A program made the position numbers and the translations under genes. A model generated the notes under the pieces. It had not been told where the DNA came from and ran no database searches. It worked only from the letters and a program-made list of their open reading frames with translations. This document shows positions 16,904 to 25,649 of a stretch of 64,000 nucleotides of DNA, piece by piece. Positions within the stretch are counted from its first letter, which is position 1. The number at the start of each line of letters is the position of its first letter. Location: positions 1 through 64,000 of the forward strand of contig NZ_BDCU01000027.1 in NCBI RefSeq assembly GCF_001618425.1, given 5' to 3'. The stretch is from Nocardia fusca NBRC 14340. Lineage in GTDB: Bacteria; Actinomycetota; Actinomycetes; Mycobacteriales; Mycobacteriaceae.

Positions 16904-17773
16904 ATGGTCGATGCGGCACGCGAGTCCGCCACCTTGCCCGAACTGTCCCGGGCCGACCGCTCGGCGACCCCCGCCGGGCACGGCCTGCCGAGGCCGGAGG
17001 AATTCGGCCCGCGACCGTTTACCGGGCCGAATTCGGAGGTAGCCGCGCACCGCGACCCGGTGACCGAAGACCCCGCTCCACCGGACGCCCTGATGGAGGT
17101 GCCCGATATGTCCAGTACCGACGAGCGAGCCGAGGAATACGACGCCGCCCAGGCCGTGTTGGCCGATACGTCGTCCGAACTCGACAGCCTGCTGCCGCTC
17201 ACCGGCACCGCCGCCTTCGATGCCACCGGCGACCGCACCGTGATGCCGACCTGGGACGAACTGGTCCGCGAACACGCCGACCGGGTCTACCGGCTGGCCT
17301 ACCGCCTCTCCGGTGACGCGCAGGACGCGGAGGATCTCACCCAGGAGACCTTCATCCGGGTCTTCCGGTCCCTGTCGAACTACCAGCCCGGCACCTTCGA
17401 GGGCTGGCTGCACCGCATCACCACCAACCTCTTCCTGGACATGGTCCGGCGGCGCAGCCGTATCCGGATGGAGGCGCTACCGGAGGACTACGACCGGGTA
17501 CCCTCCGACGGCCCCGGACCCGAGCAGGTCTTCCACGACGCCCGGCTCGATCCGGACCTGCAGTCCGCGCTGGACTCGCTGGCTCCGGAGTTCCGCGCCG
17601 CGGTCGTGCTCTGCGATATCGAGGGACTCTCCTACGAGGAGATCGGCGCGACGCTCGGCGTGAAACTCGGCACGGTGCGCAGTCGAATCCATCGCGGCCG
17701 GCAGGCACTGCGCGAGTATCTTGCGCATAATGGAGTCCAGGAGCGTTTCGCCGCCGAGGCGAGCTTCGGGTGA
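16904..17773 (+). CDS. sigE: ECF RNA polymerase sigma factor SigE
   Basis: A 289-residue envelope-stress sigma factor. A variable N-terminal extension of about 115 residues precedes region 2 (YRLAYRLSGDAQDAEDLTQE, TFIRVFRSL, then GWLHRITTNLFLDMVRR). Region 4 carries the helix-turn-helix LSYEEIGATLGVKLGTVRSR. The core is almost identical to mycobacterial SigE as I recall it (MEALPEDYDRVPSDGPGPEQ). AGGAGGT is 13 bases before the ATG at 16904, rather far; later ATGs (such as 17107) could give shorter isoforms, as reported in mycobacteria. The long open frame reaching back to 15791 is not coding. The anti-sigma gene follows. Confidence 0.93.
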   Translation: MVDAARESATLPELSRADRSATPAGHGLPRPEEFGPRPFTGPNSEVAAHRDPVTEDPAPPDALMEVPDMSSTDERAEEYDAAQAVLADTSSELDSLLPLTGTAAFDATGDRTVMPTWDELVREHADRVYRLAYRLSGDAQDAEDLTQETFIRVFRSLSNYQPGTFEGWLHRITTNLFLDMVRRRSRIRMEALPEDYDRVPSDGPGPEQVFHDARLDPDLQSALDSLAPEFRAAVVLCDIEGLSYEEIGATLGVKLGTVRSRIHRGRQALREYLAHNGVQERFAAEASFG

Positions 17774-17837
17774 TCCTGCGATCATGACGCCGGGATCACA
17801 GCAGTTTGTGATACCGGTCGGGAAGGATGGGCAGCGA

Positions 17838-18233
17838 ATGAGTGGCGACTCCGAAACGCCCGGTCGTCGTTCCCCGCAGTTCCACTCCACCGAGCATCTG
17901 GCGAGCGAGGCAGTCGCCGCCTACGTCGATGGCGAACTGCGGATGAATCCTTATCTGCGTGCGGCCCAGCACCTTTCGGTGTGCCCGGAATGCGCGGCCG
18001 AGGTCGAGGCCCAGCAGCAGGCGCGGATCGCCCTGCGCCGTGCCTCCCAGGTCTCGATTCCCACCGGCCTGCACGACACGCTGTCCCGCATTCCGCTCGC
18101 CGAACCACCCAGCGGTGCACAATCGCAGAATTCGGCCGGAAATCAGCGTAACGAGGCGGTATTCGGCTTCACGAGCCAATCTTTCTCGGCAACCTTCGAC
18201 AGCTTCCGGTGGTCGGTGTGGTGGCGCAAGTAG
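17838..18233 (+). CDS. rseA: Zinc-binding anti-sigma factor for SigE
   Basis: A 131-residue anti-sigma factor of the ZAS class. The core STEHLASEAVAAYVDGEL-RMNPYLRAA leads to the HxxxCxxC zinc motif HLSVCPEC. The N-terminal domain binds and sequesters SigE; in mycobacteria release follows phosphorylation and ClpC1P2 proteolysis. There is no membrane helix, unlike E. coli RseA. The ATG at 17838 follows GGAAGGATGG; an alternative ATG at 17784 would add 18 residues. The last codons (WWRK, TAG) provide the TAGAGT box preceding htrA, so htrA may have its own leaderless transcript as well as operon readthrough. Confidence 0.88.
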   Translation: MSGDSETPGRRSPQFHSTEHLASEAVAAYVDGELRMNPYLRAAQHLSVCPECAAEVEAQQQARIALRRASQVSIPTGLHDTLSRIPLAEPPSGAQSQNSAGNQRNEAVFGFTSQSFSATFDSFRWSVWWRK

Positions 18234-18243
18234 AGTTTGCCGC

Positions 18244-19788
18244 GTGAGTTCCGAACCGACGCAGAATTCCCCTGCCGATAACGCTGATTCGGCGGACGAA
18301 AACGGCACGACGCCCGACAACGGCACTCTGCGCCCGCCCGATGCGCCCGTGTTGGCTCCGCGGCCGGTCTACCGGCCCCATGTGGACTCACATACCGCGA
18401 ACGTCTTCCGCCGGCCCTCGGGTCAATCCGGATCCTTCGCCGCACGCCCGGCCCGCCCGGACGCCGATCCCGCGACCCAGGTGGCCCCGAAAGGGCCGCC
18501 GCGCGCCGTGCTGGAGGAGGCCTTCGGCCGGCCACCCGGTTCCACCGAACTGCTCCAGCGCGATCCCGACGCCGATAACGAGCGCGAACCGGTAGCCGGC
18601 CCGGCCGATCCCTGGCGCGATCCGGATTCGGCGGCCCGCTTGGGCGCTCCGGCGCTCGCCACCCCGGCCGCGCGAGAACTCCCGCGCGCCGAACAGCTCT
18701 CCGCCCGGCAAGTGCTCTTCGGGTCCCGGGTCGCCCCCAAGGCGCTGCTGGCGCTCGGTGCGATCGCGCTGGCGATCGGCCTGGTCGGCGGCTTGGTCGG
18801 CCGGTTGACCGCGGAAACCGCCTCGACCCTGACCTCCCGCAAGGTCAGTCTCGAGCAGACCGACGGCGAGCAGCCGCACGGCCCGATCGCGCAGGTCGCC
18901 GACGCGGTATTGCCGTCGGTGGTGTCCATCCGCACCACGGTCGGCGACAACGGCGCCACCGGGTCCGGCGTGGTCATCGACGGCAACGGCTATATCGTCA
19001 CCAACAACCACGTCGTCTCCATGGCGGCGCAGGACCAGTCCGGGCGCGCCCGGATCCAGATCACCTTCTCCGACGGCACCCGGACACCGGCCAATATCGT
19101 TGGCCGAGACCCCAAGACCGATCTCGCGGTACTCAAGGTAGATGTGAAAAATCTCACGGTCGCACAGCTGGGTAAATCGGATGACGTGCAAGTGGGAGAC
19201 GCGGTGTTGGCCATCGGATCCCCGCTGGGCCTGAGCAAAACCGTCACCTCCGGTATCGTGAGCGCGCTGCACCGCCCGGTGAAACTCGAGGGCGAGGGCA
19301 GCGATACCAAAGCGGTGATCGACGCGGTGCAGACCGACGCGTCGATCAACCCGGGCAATTCCGGTGGCGCGCTGGTGGACGCGGACGGCCGGGTCATCGG
19401 GATCAACACCGCCATCCGCAGCGAGAGCGGCGGTTCGGTGGGCCTCGGCTTCGCCATCCCGGTGGACCAGATGACCCAGGTCGCGCAGACCCTCATCCGC
19501 GACGGGTCGATCCATCACCCGATGATCGGGGTGAGCGCCCGGCAGAAGACCGTCGCCAACGAAGTCATGAGCGGTGCCGAGGTAGCCGATGTGCAGCCGG
19601 GCGGCCCGGCCGCGAACGCCGGCATCGTCGAAGGCGATGTGATCGTCCGGATCGGCGACCGCGAAGTCACCAACCCCGACGAACTGGTGGTGGCGGTTCA
19701 GATGAACAAGATCGGCGAGTCAGTGAACGTCCAGCTCATTCGCGAAGGCCGGCAGGTGGACATCCCGGTGACGCTGGCCTCCGACTGA
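18244..19788 (+). CDS. htrA: HtrA-family membrane serine protease
   Basis: A 514-residue DegP/HtrA protease for envelope quality control. A disordered, acidic cytoplasmic N-terminal half (about 1-155) is followed by one membrane helix (ALLALGAIALAIGLVGGLVG) and a trypsin-like domain. The catalytic triad is His in TNNHVVS, Asp in DPKTDLAVLKV and Ser in NPGNSGGALV. A C-terminal PDZ domain contains ADVQPGGPAANAGIVEGDVI. In mycobacteria the SigE-RseA-HtrA-TatB order is conserved. The GTG at 18244 has TAGAGT 7 bases upstream and no ribosome binding site. SigE probably activates it. Confidence 0.95.
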   Translation: MSSEPTQNSPADNADSADENGTTPDNGTLRPPDAPVLAPRPVYRPHVDSHTANVFRRPSGQSGSFAARPARPDADPATQVAPKGPPRAVLEEAFGRPPGSTELLQRDPDADNEREPVAGPADPWRDPDSAARLGAPALATPAARELPRAEQLSARQVLFGSRVAPKALLALGAIALAIGLVGGLVGRLTAETASTLTSRKVSLEQTDGEQPHGPIAQVADAVLPSVVSIRTTVGDNGATGSGVVIDGNGYIVTNNHVVSMAAQDQSGRARIQITFSDGTRTPANIVGRDPKTDLAVLKVDVKNLTVAQLGKSDDVQVGDAVLAIGSPLGLSKTVTSGIVSALHRPVKLEGEGSDTKAVIDAVQTDASINPGNSGGALVDADGRVIGINTAIRSESGGSVGLGFAIPVDQMTQVAQTLIRDGSIHHPMIGVSARQKTVANEVMSGAEVADVQPGGPAANAGIVEGDVIVRIGDREVTNPDELVVAVQMNKIGESVNVQLIREGRQVDIPVTLASD

Positions 19789-19821
19789 TCCGCTGATCGC
19801 GGCGCCGGGTAGCCTGTAGGA

Positions 19822-20238
19822 GTGTTCAGCAGTATCGGGTGGGGCGAGATGCTCGTGCTACTCGTCGCCGCCCTCGTGATCCTCGGTCCGGAGCGCCTGC
19901 CCGGCGCCGCACGGTGGACTGCGCGCAGCCTGCGCCAACTTCGCGATTACGCCACCGGAGCGACATCGCAATTGCGATCCGAACTCGGGCCCGAATTCGA
20001 GGAGCTGCGTAAACCACTCGCCGACCTCCAGGAATTAAGGGGTATGTCACCGCGTTCGGTGGTGACGAAACATCTCCTGAACGGCGATGATTCCCTTTTC
20101 AAGGATCTCGACGGCGCCCTGCCGGACAGCAAGAATGTGCTGGGGACACACAGCGGGATGCCAGATTACCCTATGCCCAAGTTGGATAAACCCTTGGAGC
20201 GCAACGAACGTCCCCCGATCGATACCGACGCCACCTGA
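19822..20238 (+). CDS. tatB: Sec-independent translocase subunit TatB
   Basis: A 138-residue twin-arginine translocase component that, with TatC, receives folded cargo at the membrane. The N-terminal helix (SIGWGEMLVLLVAALVILGP) ends in the ERLP hinge, followed by the amphipathic helix WTARSLRQLRDYATGA. The C-terminal half is acidic and unstructured. TAGCCT (19810-19815) lies 6 bases before the GTG, suggesting a leaderless start. It closes the sigE-rseA-htrA-tatB block. Tat cargo in this window includes the DUF1906 protein at 54.8-55.5 kb. Confidence 0.93.
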   Translation: MFSSIGWGEMLVLLVAALVILGPERLPGAARWTARSLRQLRDYATGATSQLRSELGPEFEELRKPLADLQELRGMSPRSVVTKHLLNGDDSLFKDLDGALPDSKNVLGTHSGMPDYPMPKLDKPLERNERPPIDTDAT

Positions 20239-20252
20239 TCGTCAACCAGGCT

Positions 20253-20270
20253 AGACGCAGTTCAGCGTCT
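20253..20270. terminator. Small hairpin after tatB
   Basis: AGACGC (20253-20258) pairs with GCGTCT (20265-20270) around AGTTCA, 15 bases past the tatB stop. No T tract follows. It sits between tatB and the leaderless-type promoter of the next gene. Confidence 0.45.
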
Positions 20271-20289
20271 CCCTGTCTAGACTTCGCAC

Positions 20290-21150
20290 ATGTCGGCCGA
20301 TGACGTGGCGCGAATATTCGCGATCGAAGACAAAGTCGAGCGACTCAAGGCCGCCACCGAAGGTGTCGCAGCGGCTCAGCAGACCATCAACGAACTCACC
20401 CGGATTCGGCGCGCGGTGATCCGGGAGTTACACGCCGAGGGCTGGACTTTCGCGAGAATCGGTGCCGCAGCGGGCCTTTCCCGCGCCCGGATCCACCAGG
20501 TGAGCACGCAGGGCCCGGCGCCCGAGGGATTGTTCTTCGGGCACGGGCCGCTGACCCTGCTGGTCCCGGATACCCGCGCGGGCAGGCTGATCGGAGCCCC
20601 GGACCCGGCGGCGGCGCCCCGGCTGGCCGAACAGCTACGGGAACTCGGCTTCGCGGTCACCATCGAACCCTTCGCCCCGGGACGCCCGATCGATCTGCTC
20701 CGGGACGGCCTCATCGTGCTCGGCGGCCCGGAACTGTCGCCGAGCCTGCGGCATCTCATCGCCGCCGATCCACGCCTGCGCCGCGCTGTGGCGCGCCCCG
20801 GGGACGGCCGCCGCGGTATCGAGGATCGCGCCGCCCGGCGTATCTACCGGCCGGCCAGCCCGGAACCGCACGATATCGCCTATCTCGCACGGCTGCCGCG
20901 CCCGGACGGCCGCGGTTCGATCCTGGTTCTCGACGGCCTGCACCCACCGGGTTCGCTCGGTGCGGTACGGCTGCTGGCCACCCGGCTGGCGACCCTGCAC
21001 GAACGAGCGGCCAACCGCCGCTTCTCCGTCCTGATCGGCGTCCGTTACGAGCGCACCACCGGCGAACCCGTGGACGCCGATCTGCTCACCCCCGTCTATC
21101 TCCACGAACCGGTGGATTCCCGCCCCCCGGCGGTACGCCAGCGTCGCTGA
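20290..21150 (+). CDS. HTH protein with unknown C-terminal domain
   Basis: A 286-residue protein I cannot name. Residues 1-55 are helical and charged, ending in a sigma-region-4-like helix-turn-helix (GWTFARIGAAAGLSRARIHQ, about 52-71). Residues 85-280 look like an alpha/beta domain with strand-like segments LTLLVPD, DGLIVLGGPELS, GSILVLDGL and FSVLIGVRYE, separated by Arg/Pro-rich loops. An HTH joined to an alpha/beta sensor or nucleotide-binding fold is plausible, but no catalytic motif is clear. TAGACT (20278-20283) is 6 bases before the ATG (leaderless pattern). It follows tatB on the same strand after a small hairpin. Confidence 0.75.
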   Translation: MSADDVARIFAIEDKVERLKAATEGVAAAQQTINELTRIRRAVIRELHAEGWTFARIGAAAGLSRARIHQVSTQGPAPEGLFFGHGPLTLLVPDTRAGRLIGAPDPAAAPRLAEQLRELGFAVTIEPFAPGRPIDLLRDGLIVLGGPELSPSLRHLIAADPRLRRAVARPGDGRRGIEDRAARRIYRPASPEPHDIAYLARLPRPDGRGSILVLDGLHPPGSLGAVRLLATRLATLHERAANRRFSVLIGVRYERTTGEPVDADLLTPVYLHEPVDSRPPAVRQRR

Positions 21151-21391
21151 TCGCGACACCGCGCCGACCGCGAAAGACCGGCGGCCGCTACCGCCGACAC
21201 GCCGAAACACCGATAGCGACAGCAAATATTAGCTGGTCGAAGAATTGCTACTGTGGTGCGAAGTAGGCCGATTTCTATTACCGCGACCGGTTACCCGGGC
21301 CCGACGATTCGATAGCCATAGCATTACTCGGTATCCCCTGCGGTGCACAGTAGCGATTGTCGGCTCCGAAAGATAATTCGTGGAGGCTCAG

Positions 21392-21883
21392 GTGAACGCG
21401 TTGATCATCCTGGCGGTGGCCCTGGTCGCGGTGGGCTTGCTGATCACCCTCGTCCTGTGGCTACGCGCTCCACATTCCGCCGAAAGCGAGTACGTGACAG
21501 TCGCCGAACTCCGCGCGCGTCTGGACAACGAACAGGAACCCACCGAAGAGGAAACGGCCGAAGAGCCCGGCGAGGATCGACCGGAAACCGGCGGAACCGG
21601 GGCCGCCCCGGAACCGGCACACGACGCCGGCCGTCCCGCGGCGGCCGTCGTCACACCGCCCACAGTGACCGGGGCCGGACCCGACATTCCGCCCACCGCG
21701 GAATCCACGCCCGACACCGGCGGCGCCGAACCCGGAGGTTCCGGCCGGACAGCGAAGGAGCCCGGAGCCGAACCGCCCCCGGAAACCGGAGCCCTCGGCA
21801 ACCCGGCGAAGAAGCCCGGAGACGAGCCGCCCCCGGAACCCGGAGAGGAACCACCGGCGGAAAAACCGGACCCGAACCACTGA
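21392..21883 (+). CDS. Single-pass membrane protein with Pro/Glu-rich tail
   Basis: A 163-residue protein of unknown function. One membrane helix opens it (LIILAVALVAVGLLITLVLWL, interrupted here only for description), then about 130 residues of low-complexity Pro, Glu, Gly and Ala with repeated EPPPE/EPGE blocks. Such tails often span the cell wall or stay disordered. The GTG at 21392 is chosen over a GTG at 21380 because GGAGG (21382-21386) lies 5 bases upstream. The 240-base upstream gap is unusually AT-rich for this genome and probably holds the promoter. Confidence 0.65.
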   Translation: MNALIILAVALVAVGLLITLVLWLRAPHSAESEYVTVAELRARLDNEQEPTEEETAEEPGEDRPETGGTGAAPEPAHDAGRPAAAVVTPPTVTGAGPDIPPTAESTPDTGGAEPGGSGRTAKEPGAEPPPETGALGNPAKKPGDEPPPEPGEEPPAEKPDPNH

Positions 21884-21916
21884 CGCCGGCGGGCGCCGCG
21901 GTGCGGGCCCGTCCGC

Positions 21917-22855
21917 TCATGCGGCCGCGACGTCCGGCCGGATGGTGTTCATCGGCGGCCGATCGACCAGATCCACCGCGGTGCTGTGCGGGGTGAACTC
22001 GTCCCCGATCAGCGGGAACTGGGTCAGCGCGGCCCCCGAATCCGGGACCCCGCTGCGCCCCAGCACCGTACCGAGAATCTGCCGGCTCATCACACCGAGA
22101 TCGGCCAGCGGACGGTTGCGATGGGTACGAACCCCCAGGTTGACCTGTCCGATCGCGCCCAGGCCCAGCCGATCGTAGGTATCGAGCAGCAACCCGATCT
22201 CCACGCCGTATCCCGGGGCGAACGGAACCGCTGTCAGCAACTCCCGGGTCCCGGCGTACTCACCGCCCAGCGGCTGCAACACCTGGGCCAGCCCCGGCCG
22301 CAGCGCGGCCAGCAGAGGCCGGGCCACGAGCTCGGTCACCCGGCCGCCACCGTGTGCGTCGACCCCGCCGCCGTGCCGCAGCGGCCGCCGGTAGTAGGCC
22401 TTCACCAGATGCAGGTCGGGAGTGGTGAGCAGCGGGCCGAGCAGCTTCGGCACAAAAGCCGGGTCCGGGTCGATCAGATCGGAATCGACGAACGCCACCA
22501 GATCACCGGTGGTCACCGCCAGCGAACGCCACAGCACCTCGCCCTTACCCGGGGAAGGCTCCAGCTCGGGTACGGCCTGCTCCCGGGAGATCACCTCCGC
22601 GCCGGCCGCGCGAGCGCGGTCGGCGGTGGCGTCGGTCGACCCCGAATCCAGCACCACCAGCTCGTCCACCAGAGAGCCCAGCAGCGGACGGATACTCGCC
22701 ACCACCTCGGCGACTGTTCTCTCCTCGTTCAGCGCGGGCAGCACCACCGATACGGTCCGGCCGGCCTTGGCGGCGACCAGATCGGTCACCGACCAGTCGG
22801 GGGCATCCCAGGTGTGGGTCGATGCCCAGTCGAGCTCGTGGTGGGGAAATTTCAT
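21917..22855 (-). CDS. gpgS: Glucosyl-3-phosphoglycerate synthase
   Basis: A 312-residue GT81 glycosyltransferase that transfers glucose to 3-phosphoglycerate, the first step of 6-O-methylglucose lipopolysaccharide synthesis in mycolata. The N-terminal Rossmann-like domain has VSVVLPALNEERTVAEVV, the linker SPGKGEVLWRSL and the DxD metal motif in VAFVDSDLIDP. GGEYAGTRELL and FAPGYGVEIGLLLDTY match the acceptor region of mycobacterial GpgS. Its ATG overlaps the stop of folP2 (ATGA at 22852-22855), preserving the Rv1207-Rv1208 pair. Length is normal. Confidence 0.93.
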   Translation of the reverse strand: MKFPHHELDWASTHTWDAPDWSVTDLVAAKAGRTVSVVLPALNEERTVAEVVASIRPLLGSLVDELVVLDSGSTDATADRARAAGAEVISREQAVPELEPSPGKGEVLWRSLAVTTGDLVAFVDSDLIDPDPAFVPKLLGPLLTTPDLHLVKAYYRRPLRHGGGVDAHGGGRVTELVARPLLAALRPGLAQVLQPLGGEYAGTRELLTAVPFAPGYGVEIGLLLDTYDRLGLGAIGQVNLGVRTHRNRPLADLGVMSRQILGTVLGRSGVPDSGAALTQFPLIGDEFTPHSTAVDLVDRPPMNTIRPDVAAA

Positions 22856-23733
22856 ACGAGACCTCGCAGAGTTCGCACGGGGGGCCGGATGCCCTGGATC
22901 GCGGCGATCATGTCCACGACGCGACGAGTCGCGGCGACCTCGTGCACACGGAAAACGCGAGCACCGGCCGCGGCCGACCATGCTGTTGCCGCCAATGTGC
23001 CCTCCAGCCGTTCGGAAAGTCCGACACCTAATGTCTCTCCGATGAAATCCTTGTTGCTCAGTGCCATCAAGACCGGCCACCCGCTTTTAACAAGAACGTC
23101 CGCTGCCCGCAACAGTGCGAGCCCGTGATAGGTGTTCTTCCCGAAATCATGGGTCGGGTCGATGAGAATCGAATCCCGGCGCACCCCCGCCGCCGCGGCC
23201 TGCTCCGCCGCCCGCACCACGGTATCGGTCACCTCCGCCACCACATCGGCGTACCGGACCCGATGCGGCCGGGTGCGCGGCACCGCCCCGCCGGTGTGAC
23301 TGCACACGATCCCGGCCCCGGTCTCGGCCGCCACCGGCACCAACTCCGGATCCGCACCCGCCCAGGTGTCGTTGATCAGGTCCGCCCCCTCCGCCACCGC
23401 GGCCCGTGCCACCTCCGACCGCCAGGTGTCCACACTGATCAGCAGGCCGGGATAGGCCGCCCGGATCGCCGCCACGAACGGCACCACCCGCCGCGACTCC
23501 TCGGCCGCGTCCACATACTCTCCCGGACCCGCCTTCACCCCACCGATATCGACCAGATCGGCACCCTCGTCCACAGCCCGGGCCACCGCGGCCAGCGCGG
23601 CGGAATCACTGAAGGTCGCGCCCCGGTCATAGAAGGAATCGGGGGTGCGGTTCACAATGGCCATCACCAGCGCGCGATCCGTCGCGACGGTCCGGCCGCA
23701 GAGTGTCGGCAACGGCCGGACGGGCTCGAACAT
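22852..23733 (-). CDS. folP2: Dihydropteroate synthase homologue FolP2
   Basis: A 293-residue dihydropteroate-synthase-fold protein. The fold signatures are present (VDIGGVKAGPGE, VDTWRSEVA, DLINDTWAGADP, ILIDPTHDFGKNT, ALSNKDFIGETLG), but the first pterin loop reads NRTPDSFYDRG instead of the canonical NVTPDSFSDGG. In mycobacteria FolP2 does not replace FolP1 in folate synthesis, so its true reaction is uncertain. Translational coupling with gpgS suggests a role near methylglucose lipopolysaccharide synthesis. It begins with ATG at 23733; upstream lies a 444-base gap with a structured repeat. Confidence 0.9.
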   Translation of the reverse strand: MFEPVRPLPTLCGRTVATDRALVMAIVNRTPDSFYDRGATFSDSAALAAVARAVDEGADLVDIGGVKAGPGEYVDAAEESRRVVPFVAAIRAAYPGLLISVDTWRSEVARAAVAEGADLINDTWAGADPELVPVAAETGAGIVCSHTGGAVPRTRPHRVRYADVVAEVTDTVVRAAEQAAAAGVRRDSILIDPTHDFGKNTYHGLALLRAADVLVKSGWPVLMALSNKDFIGETLGVGLSERLEGTLAATAWSAAAGARVFRVHEVAATRRVVDMIAAIQGIRPPVRTLRGLV

Positions 23734-23812
23734 GAACTCAGTTTATGGCGTCACTTCCGGCGCCATGGTGCCAGGTAGTCGCGTCGCCCCCCGATCCGAA
23801 CATCGAATGCCC

Positions 23813-24020
23813 ACGCAACCCGCCTGCGTCGAGTTTTACGAGACACCTCAAAGGTTGAGGCCCGTCTCGCCCCTTGGCCGAAGGTGCTCGAAGGTCGCCC
23901 TCTATGGACGGCCCACCGCACATCGCATGAGCCGAAGGTTCGAGTCTCGAGGCCGAAACGGCGAGACCCAGGGGGCCTCAACCCCGCGCCGCCGCAGGCG
24001 GCGCCAAAAAACACAGCGCC
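23813..24020 (-). repeat. Structured intergenic repeat, type R2, copy A
   Basis: Read on the minus strand, a CTGTGTTTTTTGGCGC head (24016 down to 24001) leads into a GC hairpin: 23997-24004 with 23986-23993, 8 bp, loop GCA. Long inverted arms follow, for example the GGCGAGACC and GGGCCTCAACC segments at 23960-23983 facing GGTTGAGGCCCGTCTCGCC at 23833-23851. It shares head, layout and outer-arm sequence with copy B (55816-55980); the loop is different and partly degenerate. It fills most of the 444-base gap between the LOG gene and folP2. Confidence 0.75.
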
Positions 24021-24076
24021 TCCCCGAGCAGGCCCCCTCCTCACCTTCGCGGTCAGGACAGCCCGGTCCGCACACC

Positions 24077-24118
24077 CAACTACGCGGCTCATCGAGCCAA
24101 CTACGCGGCTCATCGAGC
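24077..24118. repeat. Two exact 21-bp direct repeats
   Basis: The 21 bases at 24077-24097 (CAACTACGCGGCTCATCGAG then C) are repeated without change at 24098-24118. It lies beside the R2 repeat and 60 bases from the LOG gene stop; probably a recent slippage duplication. Confidence 0.8.
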
Positions 24119-24177
24119 CGTGGTGAGCCTGCGTCGTCCCTCTCGAACAGCCACCGGCCGCCCGGCCTCGGATCAAC

Positions 24178-24738
24178 TCACCGATCGGAGTCTTTGCTCA
24201 GCGCCGCGAAGGCTTCGGTGAGATCGGGGGTGACCGTGACGCGGTCGAGGGCCGCCTGCGGGACGAAGCCGCGGTCGTGGAGTTCGGTGAGCCAGGTGAA
24301 CAGTCCGCTGTAGTGCCCGGCGGGGTCCAGGATGGCCATCGGCTTGTTGTGCTGGCCCAGGTGGCCGCCGGTCCAGGTCTCGAAGAACTCCTCGAGGGTG
24401 CCGATTCCGCCGGGGAGGGTGAGGAAGGCGTCGGAGCGGTCCTCCATCACCTGTTTGCGCTGGCGCATCGTATCGGTGACGACCAGTTCGTCGGCGTCCA
24501 CATCGGCCACCTCCCGGTGGACCAGGTGTTTCGGTATGACGCCGACCGTATTGGCGCCGCCGGCCCGGGCGGCGGTGGCCACCGCACCCATCATGGAGAC
24601 GTGCCCGCCGCCGGAGACCAGTTGCCACCCGCGCCGGGCTATTTCGGTGCCGACCCGGGCGGCCAAGGCGAGCTGATCGGGGTCGGTGGTGCTGGCCGAG
24701 CAGTACACGCACACCGCGAAGGGCCGTGGAGTCACCAT
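24178..24738 (-). CDS. LOG-family nucleoside-monophosphate phosphoribohydrolase
   Basis: A 186-residue Lonely-Guy family protein (Rv1205-like). These enzymes release free cytokinin bases from N6-modified AMP; in M. tuberculosis the homologue is a proteasome substrate whose build-up yields cytokinins and aldehydes that sensitise to nitric oxide. The nucleotide-binding loop SGGGHVSMMGAVA and the signature PGGIGTLEEFFETW are complete, with the catalytic-type Glu and Arg (RQRKQVM). The ATG at 24738 overlaps the stop of a second LOG-family gene upstream, so they are co-translated. Confidence 0.9.
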   Translation of the reverse strand: MVTPRPFAVCVYCSASTTDPDQLALAARVGTEIARRGWQLVSGGGHVSMMGAVATAARAGGANTVGVIPKHLVHREVADVDADELVVTDTMRQRKQVMEDRSDAFLTLPGGIGTLEEFFETWTGGHLGQHNKPMAILDPAGHYSGLFTWLTELHDRGFVPQAALDRVTVTPDLTEAFAALSKDSDR

Positions 24739-25535
24739 TCGTCCTCCGTACCGATCTTCTCGATGGTGGCGGCGCCCGGTTCGGACTCCTGGATGATGCG
24801 CACCACGTCCTCGACCGAGTCGGTGACGTGCAGCAGATCGATATCGCCCGGGGAGATACGACCGTCGGCGGCCAGGGACCCGCGTATCCAGTCCACCAGC
24901 GGCGCCCAGTAGCTGCTGCCGAACAGGATGATCGGGAACCGGGTGATCTTGCGGGTCTGCACCAGGGTAAGCGCCTCGAACAGTTCGTCCAGGGTGCCGT
25001 ATCCGCCGGGCATACAGACGAAGGCCTGGGAGTACTTCACGAACATCGTCTTACGCACGAAGAAGTAGCGGAAGTTGATCCCCAGATCGACCCAGTCGTT
25101 GAGGCTCTGTTCGAACGGCAGCTCGATACCCAGTCCGATGGAGTAGCCGCCGGCCTCGGAGGCCCCGCGGTTGGCCGCTTCCATCGCCCCGGGACCGCCG
25201 CCGGTGATGACCGCGAAACCGGCGGTCGCCAGGGCCCCGCCCAGTTCCCGCGCGGCCTGGTACTCCGAGCTGCCGGGTTCGGTGCGTGCCGAACCGAAGA
25301 CGCTCACCGCGCGCGGGACCTCCGCCAGGGCGCCGAAACCCTCGACGAATTCGGCCTGGATCCGCAGCACCCGCCACGGGTCGGTATGTACCCAGTCGCT
25401 GTCGCTGCGCTGATCGAGCAGATGCTGGTCGGCGGTGGTGCCTCGCGGGGTCCGTTCCCGGCGGAACATGATGGGCCCGCGGTAGCGGGTCTTGGGTTTG
25501 CCGGCCATCCCGGATTCGGCGGCGTCGGTTGACAT
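24732..25535 (-). CDS. Longer LOG-family (TIGR00730) protein
   Basis: A 267-residue member of the same family with an N-terminal extension of about 75 residues containing GPIMFRRERTPRGTTADQHL and WRVLRIQAEFVEGFGAL. The Rossmann motifs are ITGGGPGAMEAANRGA and MPGGYGTLDELFEALT. The extended subgroup includes lysine decarboxylase-annotated and PpnN-like nucleotide hydrolases, so AMP or another nucleotide may be the substrate. It overlaps the shorter LOG gene by 7 bases. Upstream, a GGTTCGAACC palindrome (25600-25609) lies 65 bases before the ATG. Confidence 0.88.
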   Translation of the reverse strand: MSTDAAESGMAGKPKTRYRGPIMFRRERTPRGTTADQHLLDQRSDSDWVHTDPWRVLRIQAEFVEGFGALAEVPRAVSVFGSARTEPGSSEYQAARELGGALATAGFAVITGGGPGAMEAANRGASEAGGYSIGLGIELPFEQSLNDWVDLGINFRYFFVRKTMFVKYSQAFVCMPGGYGTLDELFEALTLVQTRKITRFPIILFGSSYWAPLVDWIRGSLAADGRISPGDIDLLHVTDSVEDVVRIIQESEPGAATIEKIGTEDEW

Positions 25536-25649
25536 GGCCGCAGTGTATTTGGCCCGCGGGCGCGCGCGGGGTCGAGGCCCCTCGGTGGACGGCCGGTCGG
25601 GTTCGAACCGTGCCGGCTCCGCAAGCGGCCGGCGATTCGCCGGAGTGCG

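Noticed and set aside
25575..25640. Possible tRNA T-arm around GGTTCGAACC
   Set aside because: The flanking bases do not form the 5-bp T stem and no acceptor, anticodon or D arm can be drawn; it is just a palindrome.
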